Virus record (IMG/VR): IMGVR_UViG_3300032236_000548
Location: 1-64,000 of that record
From: a virus
Strand: one strand, 5' to 3'
DNA: 64,000 nucleotides
Each line of letters opens with the position of its first letter. Position 1 is the first letter of the stretch. The notes beneath the pieces were generated by a model. That model saw nothing but the letters and a program-made list of their open reading frames with translations. It was not told the DNA's origin and did no database searches. The translations under genes and the position numbers were made by a program. Positions 13,689-22,188 of the stretch are shown here, piece by piece.

Positions 13689-14941
13689 TTGACGATTTAG
13701 GATACTATACAGTAGGCACAGAAAAGTTCTACGAAAAAATTCCTGCAATGTTTAAGGCACAGCAATTAAAACAAGAGATGCACTGGAATTTTAATGATAA
13801 AGAATTTTCGGCAATGGATTGGACTAAAGAACCTACTCAAAGTTTAGATGAGTTTTATGCTATTCGAGCAAGACAAATTCGAGAAGAATACGATTATGTA
13901 TTGTTGTTTTGTAGTGGCGGTGCAGATAGTACTAATATGTTCTATGCATTTGTAAACAACGGTCTGCATGTCGACGAAGTAGTAGGTAGTGCTCCATTAG
14001 AAGGTCTTAGAGATTGGAAATCAGATGCAACTAATCAAGACGTAACAAACACCATCGACGAAACATTCCATACACAAATTCCTTGGCTTGAAAAAATTAG
14101 AGTAGAGTATCCACAAATTAAAGTAACCCTCCATGATTACTTTGAAGACATGCTAGACTATAAAGCCGATGACTGGTTAATAAAAGGTAACGATTGGATG
14201 CATCCTACTATGGCAGGTAGATACAACCTAGACAAGTATTTGCATTTAAAACGTATTGCCGAATCGGGAAAAAGAATTGCTATTGTACAAGGTATTGATA
14301 AACCAAAAATTGCTAGATACAAAAATCAATTTGTTATCTTATTTGCCGACAACGTGTATAATAACAAATACGACTCTGTGAAGCATCCTAATACAAACCC
14401 AGTATTCTTTTATCATAGCCCACAGCTTCCAGAGATGATTGTAAAACAAGCGCACGTCACTGCTAGGTTTTTAATGCGCCCAGAAAATATAGAAATATAC
14501 AATGCCATGGTGCAAAACGATGAACGTTTTTTAAAACAACCTTTATCTGAATTGATGAACCCTCCAAACTATAGTGTATACGAACGTGGCATTGTTCCAG
14601 TAATATACCCAGCATTGAAAAAGTATTCGTTTCAGGCAGGTAAGCCAGATCGTATGTTTTTAGGAAAACATGATGCGTGGTTTTATAACCACCACTCAGG
14701 AACTAAGATATGGGAAATGATGCAAAGTGATTTATACAACCTTATAAAATCACTAGATCCAAAGTTTTTAAACTTTCATAAATTTAGAGGGCTATTAGGT
14801 TTTAGAACTTGGCGTAAGTATTACATACTTGGCCCAGTATCAAACTTTATACCTCAGGGTGAAGTTATTTTATCAGATGCTAAAGTATTAGACGATACAG
14901 CAAAAGCAGATTTAATCAAACAGATGGATGCAGAAGGTTAA
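13685..14941 (+). CDS. PP-loop ATPase, asparagine-synthetase-like (copy 1)
   Basis: 418 residues. The pyrophosphatase loop SGGADS is at 77-82 after VLLF, preceded by a 70-residue extension (DLGYYTVGTEKFYEKIP, DEFYAIRARQIREEYDY). A later block IVQGIDKPKIARYKNQ is shared with the next gene (IWGFDKPFLMFEKNK), so the two are paralogues. PP-loop enzymes adenylate a carboxylate or carbonyl oxygen for amidation or thiolation. No glutaminase domain is present, so nitrogen must come from ammonia or another amine. ATGA overlap with the ATP-grasp gene. Confidence 0.78.
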   Translation: MIDDLGYYTVGTEKFYEKIPAMFKAQQLKQEMHWNFNDKEFSAMDWTKEPTQSLDEFYAIRARQIREEYDYVLLFCSGGADSTNMFYAFVNNGLHVDEVVGSAPLEGLRDWKSDATNQDVTNTIDETFHTQIPWLEKIRVEYPQIKVTLHDYFEDMLDYKADDWLIKGNDWMHPTMAGRYNLDKYLHLKRIAESGKRIAIVQGIDKPKIARYKNQFVILFADNVYNNKYDSVKHPNTNPVFFYHSPQLPEMIVKQAHVTARFLMRPENIEIYNAMVQNDERFLKQPLSELMNPPNYSVYERGIVPVIYPALKKYSFQAGKPDRMFLGKHDAWFYNHHSGTKIWEMMQSDLYNLIKSLDPKFLNFHKFRGLLGFRTWRKYYILGPVSNFIPQGEVILSDAKVLDDTAKADLIKQMDAEG

Positions 14942-14943
14942 CA

Positions 14944-16161
14944 ATGTTTTTTGACGACGATTTAGAATTTACTAAACACGGATACTATCAGGTTGACGGA
15001 ATAAAAACTCTAAGCAAATTTGAAGCATTTAAATTTGCTGGTAATGATATGAGTAAAATTCAGTTTATATACAACGAAGATGTAATGTCACAGCAAGACT
15101 GGACTACAGAACCTTCGGAAGACATTTACGAACTATATGCTGAACGTGCTAGACAACTACGTCATAAGTACGACTACCTAGTATTGTTATACAGTGGAGG
15201 TATCGATAGTCATACAGTACTAAAATCTTTCCTGGACAACGATGTTCATTTAGATGAAATTTGTACCTTTACAAATGCAAAAATAGAAGCTAAGACTGGA
15301 AAGTTTAATCAAGAAGTTTTTAATGCCGCAGTACCATTTGTCAATACATTAGATCTTAATAAACTAAGAACTAAATTTAGATTGTTTGATATTAGCGATT
15401 TAATTATTAATCAATTCCAGGACGAGTTTCACTTTGAACATCATCATTTGTACAATCAAGGACCTGGTAACAATTGGAGTAGTGCAGTACGCTCGCATGT
15501 ATTAAAATCTAAAATACAAGATCATTTAACACTAACAGAGCAAGGAAAGAGTGTTTGCTATATCTGGGGTTTTGACAAACCATTCCTAATGTTTGAAAAG
15601 AACAAGTACTCTATACACTTTGTAGATAATGCTATCGATTTAAACATGCGTCAGTTTATCAATAGAAAAACACTTGTAAGTAAGTTTGCAAACTTCTACG
15701 ATGAGCCGTTTTATACTTGTAGAGAATTTCCTAAGATAGTAATTAAACAAGGACACCTATTGTTTAACTTGATTAAGACTATGGATAAAACTGACTTGAG
15801 ATTAAAATCACAAGATGAGATACCAACTACTGGTCCGTTCGTTATACATCATAGAGAAAAATACTATAGATTCTTGCCTAAGAAAATGGTAGACGGTACA
15901 ATCTATCCAAGAGCAAACTTGCTACAATTTGGAGATGACAAGACCAAAGGCAGTATTATTTTATCTGGAAAGGATAATTGGTTCAATCATTCTAATCACG
16001 ATAACCAGCGCCGATGGTATCAAAACTTAGATAATCTAATAAAACAAAATCAAGGGTTGTATCATTTTAAAAACAATAAAGTAATTGCTATTAACGGCAT
16101 ACGAAGTAAGCCTTACTTAATAGGCGAATACAATATGGTTAATTATGATAACCAAGAATAA
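14944..16161 (+). CDS. PP-loop ATPase (copy 2)
   Basis: 405 residues, paralogue of the preceding gene in its N-terminal extension (KHGYYQVDGIKTLSKFEAFK, DIYELYAERARQLRHKYDY) and in the GFDKP block. The PP loop is SGGIDS at 84-89. The C-terminal part is unlike asparagine synthetase. It starts 2 nt after the stop of copy 1 and is overlapped by copy 3. Having two copies of the long form suggests either a heteromer or successive steps on similar substrates. Confidence 0.78.
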   Translation: MFFDDDLEFTKHGYYQVDGIKTLSKFEAFKFAGNDMSKIQFIYNEDVMSQQDWTTEPSEDIYELYAERARQLRHKYDYLVLLYSGGIDSHTVLKSFLDNDVHLDEICTFTNAKIEAKTGKFNQEVFNAAVPFVNTLDLNKLRTKFRLFDISDLIINQFQDEFHFEHHHLYNQGPGNNWSSAVRSHVLKSKIQDHLTLTEQGKSVCYIWGFDKPFLMFEKNKYSIHFVDNAIDLNMRQFINRKTLVSKFANFYDEPFYTCREFPKIVIKQGHLLFNLIKTMDKTDLRLKSQDEIPTTGPFVIHHREKYYRFLPKKMVDGTIYPRANLLQFGDDKTKGSIILSGKDNWFNHSNHDNQRRWYQNLDNLIKQNQGLYHFKNNKVIAINGIRSKPYLIGEYNMVNYDNQE

Positions 16162-16972
16162 CTGGATACAGTCTACTACATTAAATCTGCGTGACAGCAA
16201 TCCTATTGCTGATTTTATATTGACTATAAATTTATATCCATTTAAAAAAATAGACTTCGATTCTGCTGTTGAAATAACTGTTAAAGAAATAGGTCATAAT
16301 TATTCAAATTTATATTTGGCGCTTAGTGGAGGGTATGACTCCGAATTCTTATTGCGATCATTTCATAAATTTAATGTAGATGTAACACCTATTATTGTTT
16401 GCTACAACAATGATGCAGAAACAAAATATGCATTTGAAGTTTGCGATGAGTTGAATATAACGCCTGTAAAGATTGTGCTAACTGACGATCAGTTTTTAAC
16501 ATATTTGAATGAAAAAATATCTAAGAAATTTAACGGCTCAGGATATAATTTTACCCATGTGCTGTTTGCGGCAGATTATTCTAGACAGCATAACGGCACA
16601 CTGTTGACTGGGAATCATCTAATCGGTGATAGCACTGATATAATAACCGATGACAATTTTGCCAGCTTAAACGAATGGGATTTTTACTTAGATCATACCC
16701 ACCCAGATTTGAATCATATTGATGTATTCTTATACACACTAGAATTAGCTTGTTCTATGCTTCCTGCTGATAACGGATTGACCTGGCAAGAATATAAACA
16801 CAAATTATTTAATGTGAAACAGAGAGATAAAGCAAGGCCCACATATTCTACTGAGGTAATTTCGCAAATCAAATCAATACTTGGTGCGAAAGAAGATTAC
16901 AAACACGTACAAGTGCATGAATGGACCCGTGCAGAATTTAATAAAACCTTTAAAGAGTTTCTTACAACATGA
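16145..16972 (+). CDS. PP-loop ATPase, short form (copy 3)
   Basis: 275 residues with SGGYDS at 61-66 following LYLAL. Then VDVTPIIVCYN and a helix (AFEVCDELNITPVKIVL), typical of the Rossmann-like PP-loop core. LLTGNHLIGD is the second nucleotide-site loop. It lacks the long N-terminal extension of copies 1 and 2. It overlaps copy 2 by 17 nt and copy 4 by an ATGA. The substrate is unknown. Confidence 0.75.
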   Translation: MITKNNWIQSTTLNLRDSNPIADFILTINLYPFKKIDFDSAVEITVKEIGHNYSNLYLALSGGYDSEFLLRSFHKFNVDVTPIIVCYNNDAETKYAFEVCDELNITPVKIVLTDDQFLTYLNEKISKKFNGSGYNFTHVLFAADYSRQHNGTLLTGNHLIGDSTDIITDDNFASLNEWDFYLDHTHPDLNHIDVFLYTLELACSMLPADNGLTWQEYKHKLFNVKQRDKARPTYSTEVISQIKSILGAKEDYKHVQVHEWTRAEFNKTFKEFLTT

Positions 16973-17871
16973 TACCAAGACTTAAAAATAGTTTTATACG
17001 GCCAGTTGGTACTGGGGAATCTTGGCGACTAGAGATCGATCCTCTTCCTACACGGTTTGAAAATTATTTTAAAGAGTCGTGTAATGCGGCAGTGGAGATA
17101 AATGATCTCAAAGAAGGACCTCTCCATCTAATGTATAGCGGAGGTATCGATAGTGAGTATGCGTTAAATATATTTTTACACATGGGCATAGATATTACTC
17201 CGGTGATTGTTAGACTACTTCCTGATTACAATAACCACGATATCGATTATGCTTTTAAATTTTGTCAACAGCACAATTTAGAACCTATAGTTATAGATAT
17301 AAACTTTGATGAATTTGTTACATCTGGAAAAATGACAGATATTAATCAACTTGTAAAATCTAGCGTCATAGGTAGAGCAACGACATGTTATGCTATGGAT
17401 TTCGTCGACGGCAGTATTATATGCTGTGAAGGTGACCCACATACGATTAAATACCCCGGAACAGAAGATTGGTATTTTATGGCGGCACAAGATGACTACA
17501 CTTTTGAAAATTACATGAATGCAAAAGGTATAGACGGCACTTCCTTCTTTAACGGTTATACTCCCGAAATGGTTTCTGCGTTTCTAGTAGATCCTATAAT
17601 GCGAGATTTAGCTGATAATAAGATTCCAGGAAAACTTGGAAATAAGTCTAGCAAAAATATAATTTATACAAGAGATAGTAATTTTGAAATGGAAACTAGA
17701 CCCAAGTATAACGGATACGAAAAAATACTAAACAGTGAAATTATTAAGCACCCTGCTTTTGCTAAGGTATACTTTCACCACAAAGATTATAAACAATTCG
17801 AAAAAGAACGTCTTGACATCCACGGCCAATTTTTTGTAAAATACTACGATCTCATAAAGGATTTAATATGA
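16969..17871 (+). CDS. PP-loop ATPase, short form (copy 4)
   Basis: 300 residues, SGGIDS at 57-62 after LHLMY. Closely related to the gene at 19126: both begin MIP..KN..IR..G, have EID, a YSGGIDSEYAL core, ITPVI.RL, and the C-terminal GKLG..SSK and YE.I..SEI..HP.FA blocks. The pair flanks the SpeD-like and Rieske genes. This arrangement looks like a tandem duplication split by, or built around, those two genes. ATGA overlap with its neighbours. Confidence 0.77.
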   Translation: MIPRLKNSFIRPVGTGESWRLEIDPLPTRFENYFKESCNAAVEINDLKEGPLHLMYSGGIDSEYALNIFLHMGIDITPVIVRLLPDYNNHDIDYAFKFCQQHNLEPIVIDINFDEFVTSGKMTDINQLVKSSVIGRATTCYAMDFVDGSIICCEGDPHTIKYPGTEDWYFMAAQDDYTFENYMNAKGIDGTSFFNGYTPEMVSAFLVDPIMRDLADNKIPGKLGNKSSKNIIYTRDSNFEMETRPKYNGYEKILNSEIIKHPAFAKVYFHHKDYKQFEKERLDIHGQFFVKYYDLIKDLI

Positions 17872-18242
17872 AAGAAAAATATTGGGGATACCATTTGATG
17901 TTGGATTGCGGCGGATGTAACATCAACGCAATGACCAATAAAGATGTTGTTAAAGAATTTGTAAAAGTACTAGTAGAAGCTATCGATATGGTAGCTGTAG
18001 GCGAACCTTGGATCGAACGTACTGCTATAGGTATGCCCGATAAAGAAGGATTTAGCTTGTATCAACTGATAGTTACAAGTAATATCTCTGCACATTTTGT
18101 AGATGAACCCAAACAAATTTATCTCGATGTATTCAGTTGCAAAGAGTTTGATGAAGCTGTGGTAAAAGATGTAGTTAACACTTATTTCAAACCAACAAAA
18201 ATTAACACTAGATTTATAACTAGAGACGCATCCGATGTTTAA
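17868..18242 (+). CDS. S-adenosylmethionine decarboxylase (SpeD)-like pyruvoyl enzyme
   Basis: 124 residues, the size of prokaryotic class 1B AdoMet decarboxylase. GYHLMLDCGGCN at the start matches HL-LDLYGCN. The core G.S..QLI.TSNISAHF matches G.S...LI.ESHISIHT. The self-cleavage Ser is S71, followed by His76 (+5) and Cys91 (+20). The spacing is the same as Ser63, His68 and Cys83 in the Thermotoga enzyme. The residue before the Ser is Thr instead of Glu, and SH is SN. Homologues with changed active sites are known to decarboxylate arginine or ornithine, so the substrate is open. It could supply an amine to the ligases of this operon. Confidence 0.78.
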   Translation: MKEKYWGYHLMLDCGGCNINAMTNKDVVKEFVKVLVEAIDMVAVGEPWIERTAIGMPDKEGFSLYQLIVTSNISAHFVDEPKQIYLDVFSCKEFDEAVVKDVVNTYFKPTKINTRFITRDASDV

Positions 18243-19122
18243 TAATCCGCCAAATATCTACGCACACGTTTCTGCTTTAAAGAACGGTCACTTCGTAACT
18301 GAAGATCAACTCATCCTTAACAACAATGGAGAATACTCTATAAAAAGTAGAGAGTGTCCGCATCGTGGTTATCTTATTCAGGAACCCGGTGACGTGGTAA
18401 AAACTGTAGTCTGCAAACTACATGGGTTTGCATGGGATAGTGAAGGTAAACCTTTAGATAATGCCGCTGAGCCTTGCCGTAATCATTTTTACAAACTACA
18501 TCACCACGGTCCTTTAGAACTAGGCAAAACAGGTTTGCTATTTCAAAATTTTAAAGAACTACCCGACTCCGAATGGGTACAAGAACTAAGCAAGATAACC
18601 GATCTCGAATTTGATAGAACAGTTGTCGGTGAAAGCAAGGGAAGCTGGCTATGGATGATGGAGCAACTAACTGATGTAATTCATCTTAGACAAAACGGAA
18701 TACACCCTAGACAAAGTTTAGAAACACCGTTAGATGGGGATCACATAGAGCAATTCCTAGAAGAAGGATGCTCTGTACAAAAGAATACGAACATCAACGG
18801 AACTAAAGGATTCTGGGTGTTTATATATCCCGGATACGGAGTTGAGTTTGAGCCAGGTAAGTTGCTCATTACCCGATTAGTGCCAAACGATATCAATGAA
18901 GAATTTGGATTCCGTTGGGAATTACAAACTTACTATTCTCCATGGGTAGATAAAAATGAAAGAGAAGAATGGGAAAAGAGTATTGAAGTATACTACGAAG
19001 ATATCCATGCTATTGAAAAAATCAAACGACCGTATTTTCCATTAAAGCGAATGGTTAACCAGTATGAAGAACAAATGCATCACTGGGGGCAGTGGTACAA
19101 GGATAATCTTAAAAAAGATTAA
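18235..19122 (+). CDS. Rieske non-heme iron oxygenase-like protein
   Basis: 295 residues. N-terminal Rieske [2Fe-2S] domain with C41-P-H43 and C60-K-L-H63 (C-x-H-x16-C-x2-H). The catalytic domain has a non-heme iron motif with D147..H150 and H157 (TDVIH...GIH) and a C-terminal YYEDIHAIEKI helix that supplies the Asp ligand. Such enzymes hydroxylate, desaturate or demethylate small molecules and need a reductase, which is not in the window. It overlaps the SpeD-like gene by 8 nt. Phage Rieske oxygenases in a biosynthetic setting are unusual. Confidence 0.85.
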   Translation: MFNNPPNIYAHVSALKNGHFVTEDQLILNNNGEYSIKSRECPHRGYLIQEPGDVVKTVVCKLHGFAWDSEGKPLDNAAEPCRNHFYKLHHHGPLELGKTGLLFQNFKELPDSEWVQELSKITDLEFDRTVVGESKGSWLWMMEQLTDVIHLRQNGIHPRQSLETPLDGDHIEQFLEEGCSVQKNTNINGTKGFWVFIYPGYGVEFEPGKLLITRLVPNDINEEFGFRWELQTYYSPWVDKNEREEWEKSIEVYYEDIHAIEKIKRPYFPLKRMVNQYEEQMHHWGQWYKDNLKKD

Positions 19123-19125
19123 TTA

Positions 19126-19995
19126 ATGATTCCTTTATCAAAAAATAACTATATACGGACACGCGGGTTTGGGGATAATTTTAAAGTTGAAATAGATCCT
19201 GTGATATCTGCCGACAACTATTATAATGAAAGTGTACTAGCGGCAGAAGAAATATACAGTCTTAAAGAAGGCCAAATGTATGTTATGTACAGTGGCGGAA
19301 TCGATAGTGAATACGCCCTTAGTGTATTCTTAGAATTAGGCATGGCAATAACTCCTGTTATTATAAGACTAGGCAATTACAACGAGCACGATATAAAGTA
19401 TGCTATGGATTTTTGCCATGCAAAAAACATAACTCCTAAGATTATCAACTTTGACTTTGACGAGTTTGTTAAGAGTGAAAAAATATTAGATGTGGCTTTA
19501 GAATCTCGCTCAATGCTATACCATCGTCCAGCTACCGCCTATGTTGCAAGTCAACTTGATGGAACTATCTTGTTAGGTGACGGCGAGCCGTATATTCGGT
19601 TAAACAAAAATACAAACACTTGGAACTTAGAAATAGACGAACACGATTTTGCAGTGTGCAACTATCTTGTTGCTAAAGGTATTCCATGTGTTCCTCACTT
19701 TAATAGATACCGCCCAGGCATGATGTCGTCTTATATGTTAGATCCTAGAATGCAAGAACTTGCAGAGCATAAGCATCCAGGCAAATTAGGATCCAACTCT
19801 AGCAAAGCATACATGTATAATCGTACTAGTCCTTTTAAATTAGAATCACGACAAAAGTACACAGGATACGAAATTATAGAAGAAAGCGAAATCTTTAAAC
19901 ATCCAGTGTTTGCTCAAATGGAAGACCAATGCAAGAAGTACAATGGATTAGTAGCTATTGACTACCACACATTTATAAAAGATTATATACAATGA
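19126..19995 (+). CDS. PP-loop ATPase, short form (copy 5)
   Basis: 289 residues with SGGIDS at 56-61 after MYVMY. Paralogue of the gene at 16969 over its whole length, including ITPVIIRL, FDFDEFV, LLGDGEPYI and the C-terminal GKLGSNSSKAYMYNR block. It starts 3 nt after the Rieske stop and overlaps the next gene by ATGA. It may act as a heteromer with copy 4. Confidence 0.77.
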   Translation: MIPLSKNNYIRTRGFGDNFKVEIDPVISADNYYNESVLAAEEIYSLKEGQMYVMYSGGIDSEYALSVFLELGMAITPVIIRLGNYNEHDIKYAMDFCHAKNITPKIINFDFDEFVKSEKILDVALESRSMLYHRPATAYVASQLDGTILLGDGEPYIRLNKNTNTWNLEIDEHDFAVCNYLVAKGIPCVPHFNRYRPGMMSSYMLDPRMQELAEHKHPGKLGSNSSKAYMYNRTSPFKLESRQKYTGYEIIEESEIFKHPVFAQMEDQCKKYNGLVAIDYHTFIKDYIQ

Positions 19996-20531
19996 GAGTT
20001 ATAACTTGGCGTCCAGGAACTGAGCCTGCATATGATAAAATCTTTGAAGAGCTAAGGGCCGAGCATTATGCTGATCATAGTCACAGATTGTGGAAGAACT
20101 ATTCTAAAGAAGCGTTCAAGGAAGTAGCTGTACTATCGATTTACTTTGATGAAGATAATGTTCCAGAAGTATGCTCGAGTGCGGTTCAACGTAGTTGTTG
20201 GCCGCAGGGTGCTTACCGTATACACAACCGTGTATGGAAATGCAACAACAAGAAACAGTTCTTACGCAAAGTTAGTCCTAGCATGGGTTATACTGCTCGT
20301 AGCCAAATTGAATGGCTCAAAGCAAATACAGACTTCAAACTGTATTTTATCAGTCGACAAACAGACAATTGGAATGACTGGATGATAGAACACTTCAAAG
20401 AATATGGTATAGAGTTCAAAACAGATAACTACATGTATCTAACATGTCCCAACGAATGCGATGATACTTGCTGGCAACGTATCATATACTCGGGCGATGA
20501 ATCGTTGTTAGAACAATGGAAGCGTAGATGA
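19992..20531 (+). CDS. Unknown protein in the biosynthetic operon
   Basis: 179 residues. Pieces such as MRVITWRPGTEPAYDKIFEEL, VLSIYFDEDNVPEVCSSAV and LYFISRQTDNWNDWMIEHF have an acyltransferase-like alpha/beta rhythm, but no GNAT acetyl-CoA loop is evident. The end contains CPNECDDTCW, a possible metal or disulfide site. Coupled on both sides by ATGA overlaps, so it is almost certainly part of the same pathway. The function is not recognised. Confidence 0.7.
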   Translation: MRVITWRPGTEPAYDKIFEELRAEHYADHSHRLWKNYSKEAFKEVAVLSIYFDEDNVPEVCSSAVQRSCWPQGAYRIHNRVWKCNNKKQFLRKVSPSMGYTARSQIEWLKANTDFKLYFISRQTDNWNDWMIEHFKEYGIEFKTDNYMYLTCPNECDDTCWQRIIYSGDESLLEQWKRR

Positions 20532-21310
20532 AAAATATTTTCAATGTTAATAGATTAAAGAACCTGCAGATCCTAACAATATCTGCATACTTGATTACGG
20601 CGGTATCTTTACCTATTATACAATTTAGTTGGAGCATGTTTGCCTTAACTATTTTAATGTACTTTCTTATATTTGGATTTGGAGTAAGTCTTACATTCCA
20701 TAGAAGCATTACTCATAGAGCAGTAGATATGCATCCTGTACTAGAACTACTGGGTAAGTTCTTTGCCAGTGTTGGCGGAACAGGAAGTCCTATTAGCTGG
20801 GTTTTAGTACACAAGGCTCACCACAAGCATTCGGACACCGATCGAGATCCGCATAGTGCTAGAGATGTATTAAAATATGTAATTGGCAAATACCCAAAAG
20901 TTAGTACACAAGGCATGCGCCGATTAGCTCAAAGTAAATTTAACAAGTTCATACATAAGCATTACTATCTAGTAATCTTTACGTACGGTGCAATTTGGGC
21001 AATGTTAGGAATTGATTACTTTTGCTACGGGTTTATCTACCCAATGGTTTTGAACATGGTTGCTGGCCATCTTGTAAACTGGTACACACATTCTGAGTAT
21101 TTTTCAAATTATCGATTGCACGATACTAAAGACACTAGCCAAAATAATTTATTAATTGGATTAGTTACTTGGGGAGAAGGATTTCATAACACCCATCACA
21201 AGTATCCAGGTAGAGCTAATTTTGGTGTAAAGTTTTGGGAAGTCGATGCTACTTATGCACTTACCAAAATACTGGCAAAGCTCAAACTAGTTAAGATACG
21301 GTTGACTTAA
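20528..21310 (+). CDS. Fatty-acid (acyl-lipid/acyl-CoA) desaturase
   Basis: 260 residues with the three His boxes of membrane di-iron desaturases: HRSITH, HKAHH and HNTHH. Four hydrophobic segments (about 16-33, 37-57, 148-166 and 171-191) match the usual topology. SPISWVLVHKAHH and GEGFHNTHHKYP are close to delta-9 desaturases. It would introduce a double bond into host acyl chains, changing membrane fluidity, or act on an acyl group made by the operon. Desaturases are known in aquatic T4-like phages. Last gene of the operon, ATGA overlap with the previous gene. Confidence 0.93.
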   Translation: MKNIFNVNRLKNLQILTISAYLITAVSLPIIQFSWSMFALTILMYFLIFGFGVSLTFHRSITHRAVDMHPVLELLGKFFASVGGTGSPISWVLVHKAHHKHSDTDRDPHSARDVLKYVIGKYPKVSTQGMRRLAQSKFNKFIHKHYYLVIFTYGAIWAMLGIDYFCYGFIYPMVLNMVAGHLVNWYTHSEYFSNYRLHDTKDTSQNNLLIGLVTWGEGFHNTHHKYPGRANFGVKFWEVDATYALTKILAKLKLVKIRLT

Positions 21311-21336
21311 AACCTAAAAGACTATATAATTAAAAT

Positions 21337-21436
21337 GTGGACGTGAGTGGAACTTGGTATACCTCCTCCCTTCGGGGAGGGTACGGGGCTTGGTCTTAGA
21401 CTGCCTTTGTAGGTTCGAATCCTACCGTCCGCACCA
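21337..21436 (+). tRNA. Atypical tRNA-like gene (100 nt), possibly Leu- or Arg-type
   Basis: The ends are canonical: acceptor GTGGACG (21337-21343) with CGTCCGC (21426-21432), discriminator A, encoded CCA, and T arm GTAGG-TTCGAAT-CCTAC. The D region has the Leu-like TGGAACTTGGTA. The middle is abnormal. Where the anticodon arm should be is a 7-bp hairpin closed by a TTCG tetraloop (21364-21381). A Leu-like CTTAGAC (21395-21401) lies in what would be the variable region and lacks a matching 5' stem. Read as a 7-nt loop with one mismatch, the hairpin would give TCG (Arg). It may be a tRNA mimic, a decayed class II tRNA or one with re-ordered arms. Confidence 0.6.
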
Positions 21437-21461
21437 TTTTAGGCACATTGAAAGGCATTGT

Positions 21462-21785
21462 ATGAAAAAGGCATTTGCAGTACTGTTATCAGTTTTATCA
21501 TTTAACACGATGGCGTATTACGAAGACCCACATCAGCAATTCGATATGACTCGCAACGCTACAAACAAAGTCGAGATCACATTTCGAACTACAAACAATA
21601 TCAACCAGACTTGCCAAGCAGAAAGTCGTGCTCGCGGCTTAGGCGGATTTGGTTATAGTGTGGAAGCATGTAGCTTTTGGAATTACGACAAAACTCAATG
21701 TACCATTATCACTAGCCCTACAGCAAACTTCCATACAGTTGGACACGAAGTCCGTCATTGCTTACAAGGTAATTTCCATAAATGA
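21462..21785 (+). CDS. Small secreted HExxH metallopeptidase-like protein
   Basis: 107 residues from the ATG at 21462 behind GAAAGG. The in-frame upstream ATG overlaps the tRNA-like gene and is rejected. Residues 1-19 form a signal peptide (KKAFAVLLSVLSFNTMAY). A zinc-binding HEVRH sits near the C terminus in TVGHEVRHC, with four Cys residues that could form disulfides in the periplasm. The third zinc ligand is not obvious. Coupled by overlap to the next gene. It could be a periplasmic peptidase acting during lysis or against host envelope proteins; that is inference. Confidence 0.65.
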   Translation: MKKAFAVLLSVLSFNTMAYYEDPHQQFDMTRNATNKVEITFRTTNNINQTCQAESRARGLGGFGYSVEACSFWNYDKTQCTIITSPTANFHTVGHEVRHCLQGNFHK

Positions 21786-22180
21786 CCAAACTTGATTTAG
21801 TTGAGGATATCCGTAACTCTCCAGAAATAATGGCAAAGCTACGACAAGAGAGTCGCTACTATGCCCAAAACTTATATTGTGCTTGGTGCAATATGCAGTG
21901 GTGTAAAAGAGACACTTGGCCTATTCTTGCAGAGCAATACTGGAGTGCTAGTTGGCGCAGTGCCGGCGGTATTGTAGCAGACTTACGCAACCAAGGCGAA
22001 GACTACATGGACTACTACTGCTCGGGAATTAAAGGTGGTACGAGTTACGACCCAAACGATGACGATGAGCTTTTTGAAGAACTAAAGTATGTTTCGGAAG
22101 GCGAAGTTACAGAAGAGATTCTCAATGACCTTGACAAACTAGGATGGTTTCCAGTACCATACAAAGACGACTTTGTATAA
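21782..22180 (+). CDS. Unknown acidic protein
   Basis: 132 residues, ATGA overlap with the HExxH gene. It has a Cys/Trp-rich N-terminal half (LYCAWCNMQWCKRDTW, a possible metal site), then SWRSAGGIVADLRNQG, and a strongly acidic C-terminal half (DPNDDDELFEELK, EEILNDLDKLGW). No signal peptide. Similar proteins are common as uncharacterised phage ORFs. No family recognised. Confidence 0.65.
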   Translation: MTKLDLVEDIRNSPEIMAKLRQESRYYAQNLYCAWCNMQWCKRDTWPILAEQYWSASWRSAGGIVADLRNQGEDYMDYYCSGIKGGTSYDPNDDDELFEELKYVSEGEVTEEILNDLDKLGWFPVPYKDDFV

Positions 22181-22188
22181 GTAATTAT

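Noticed and set aside
13685-14941. Full asparagine synthetase
   Set aside because: The N-terminal glutaminase with Cys2 is missing and the C-terminal regions differ, so only a PP-loop ATPase call is justified.
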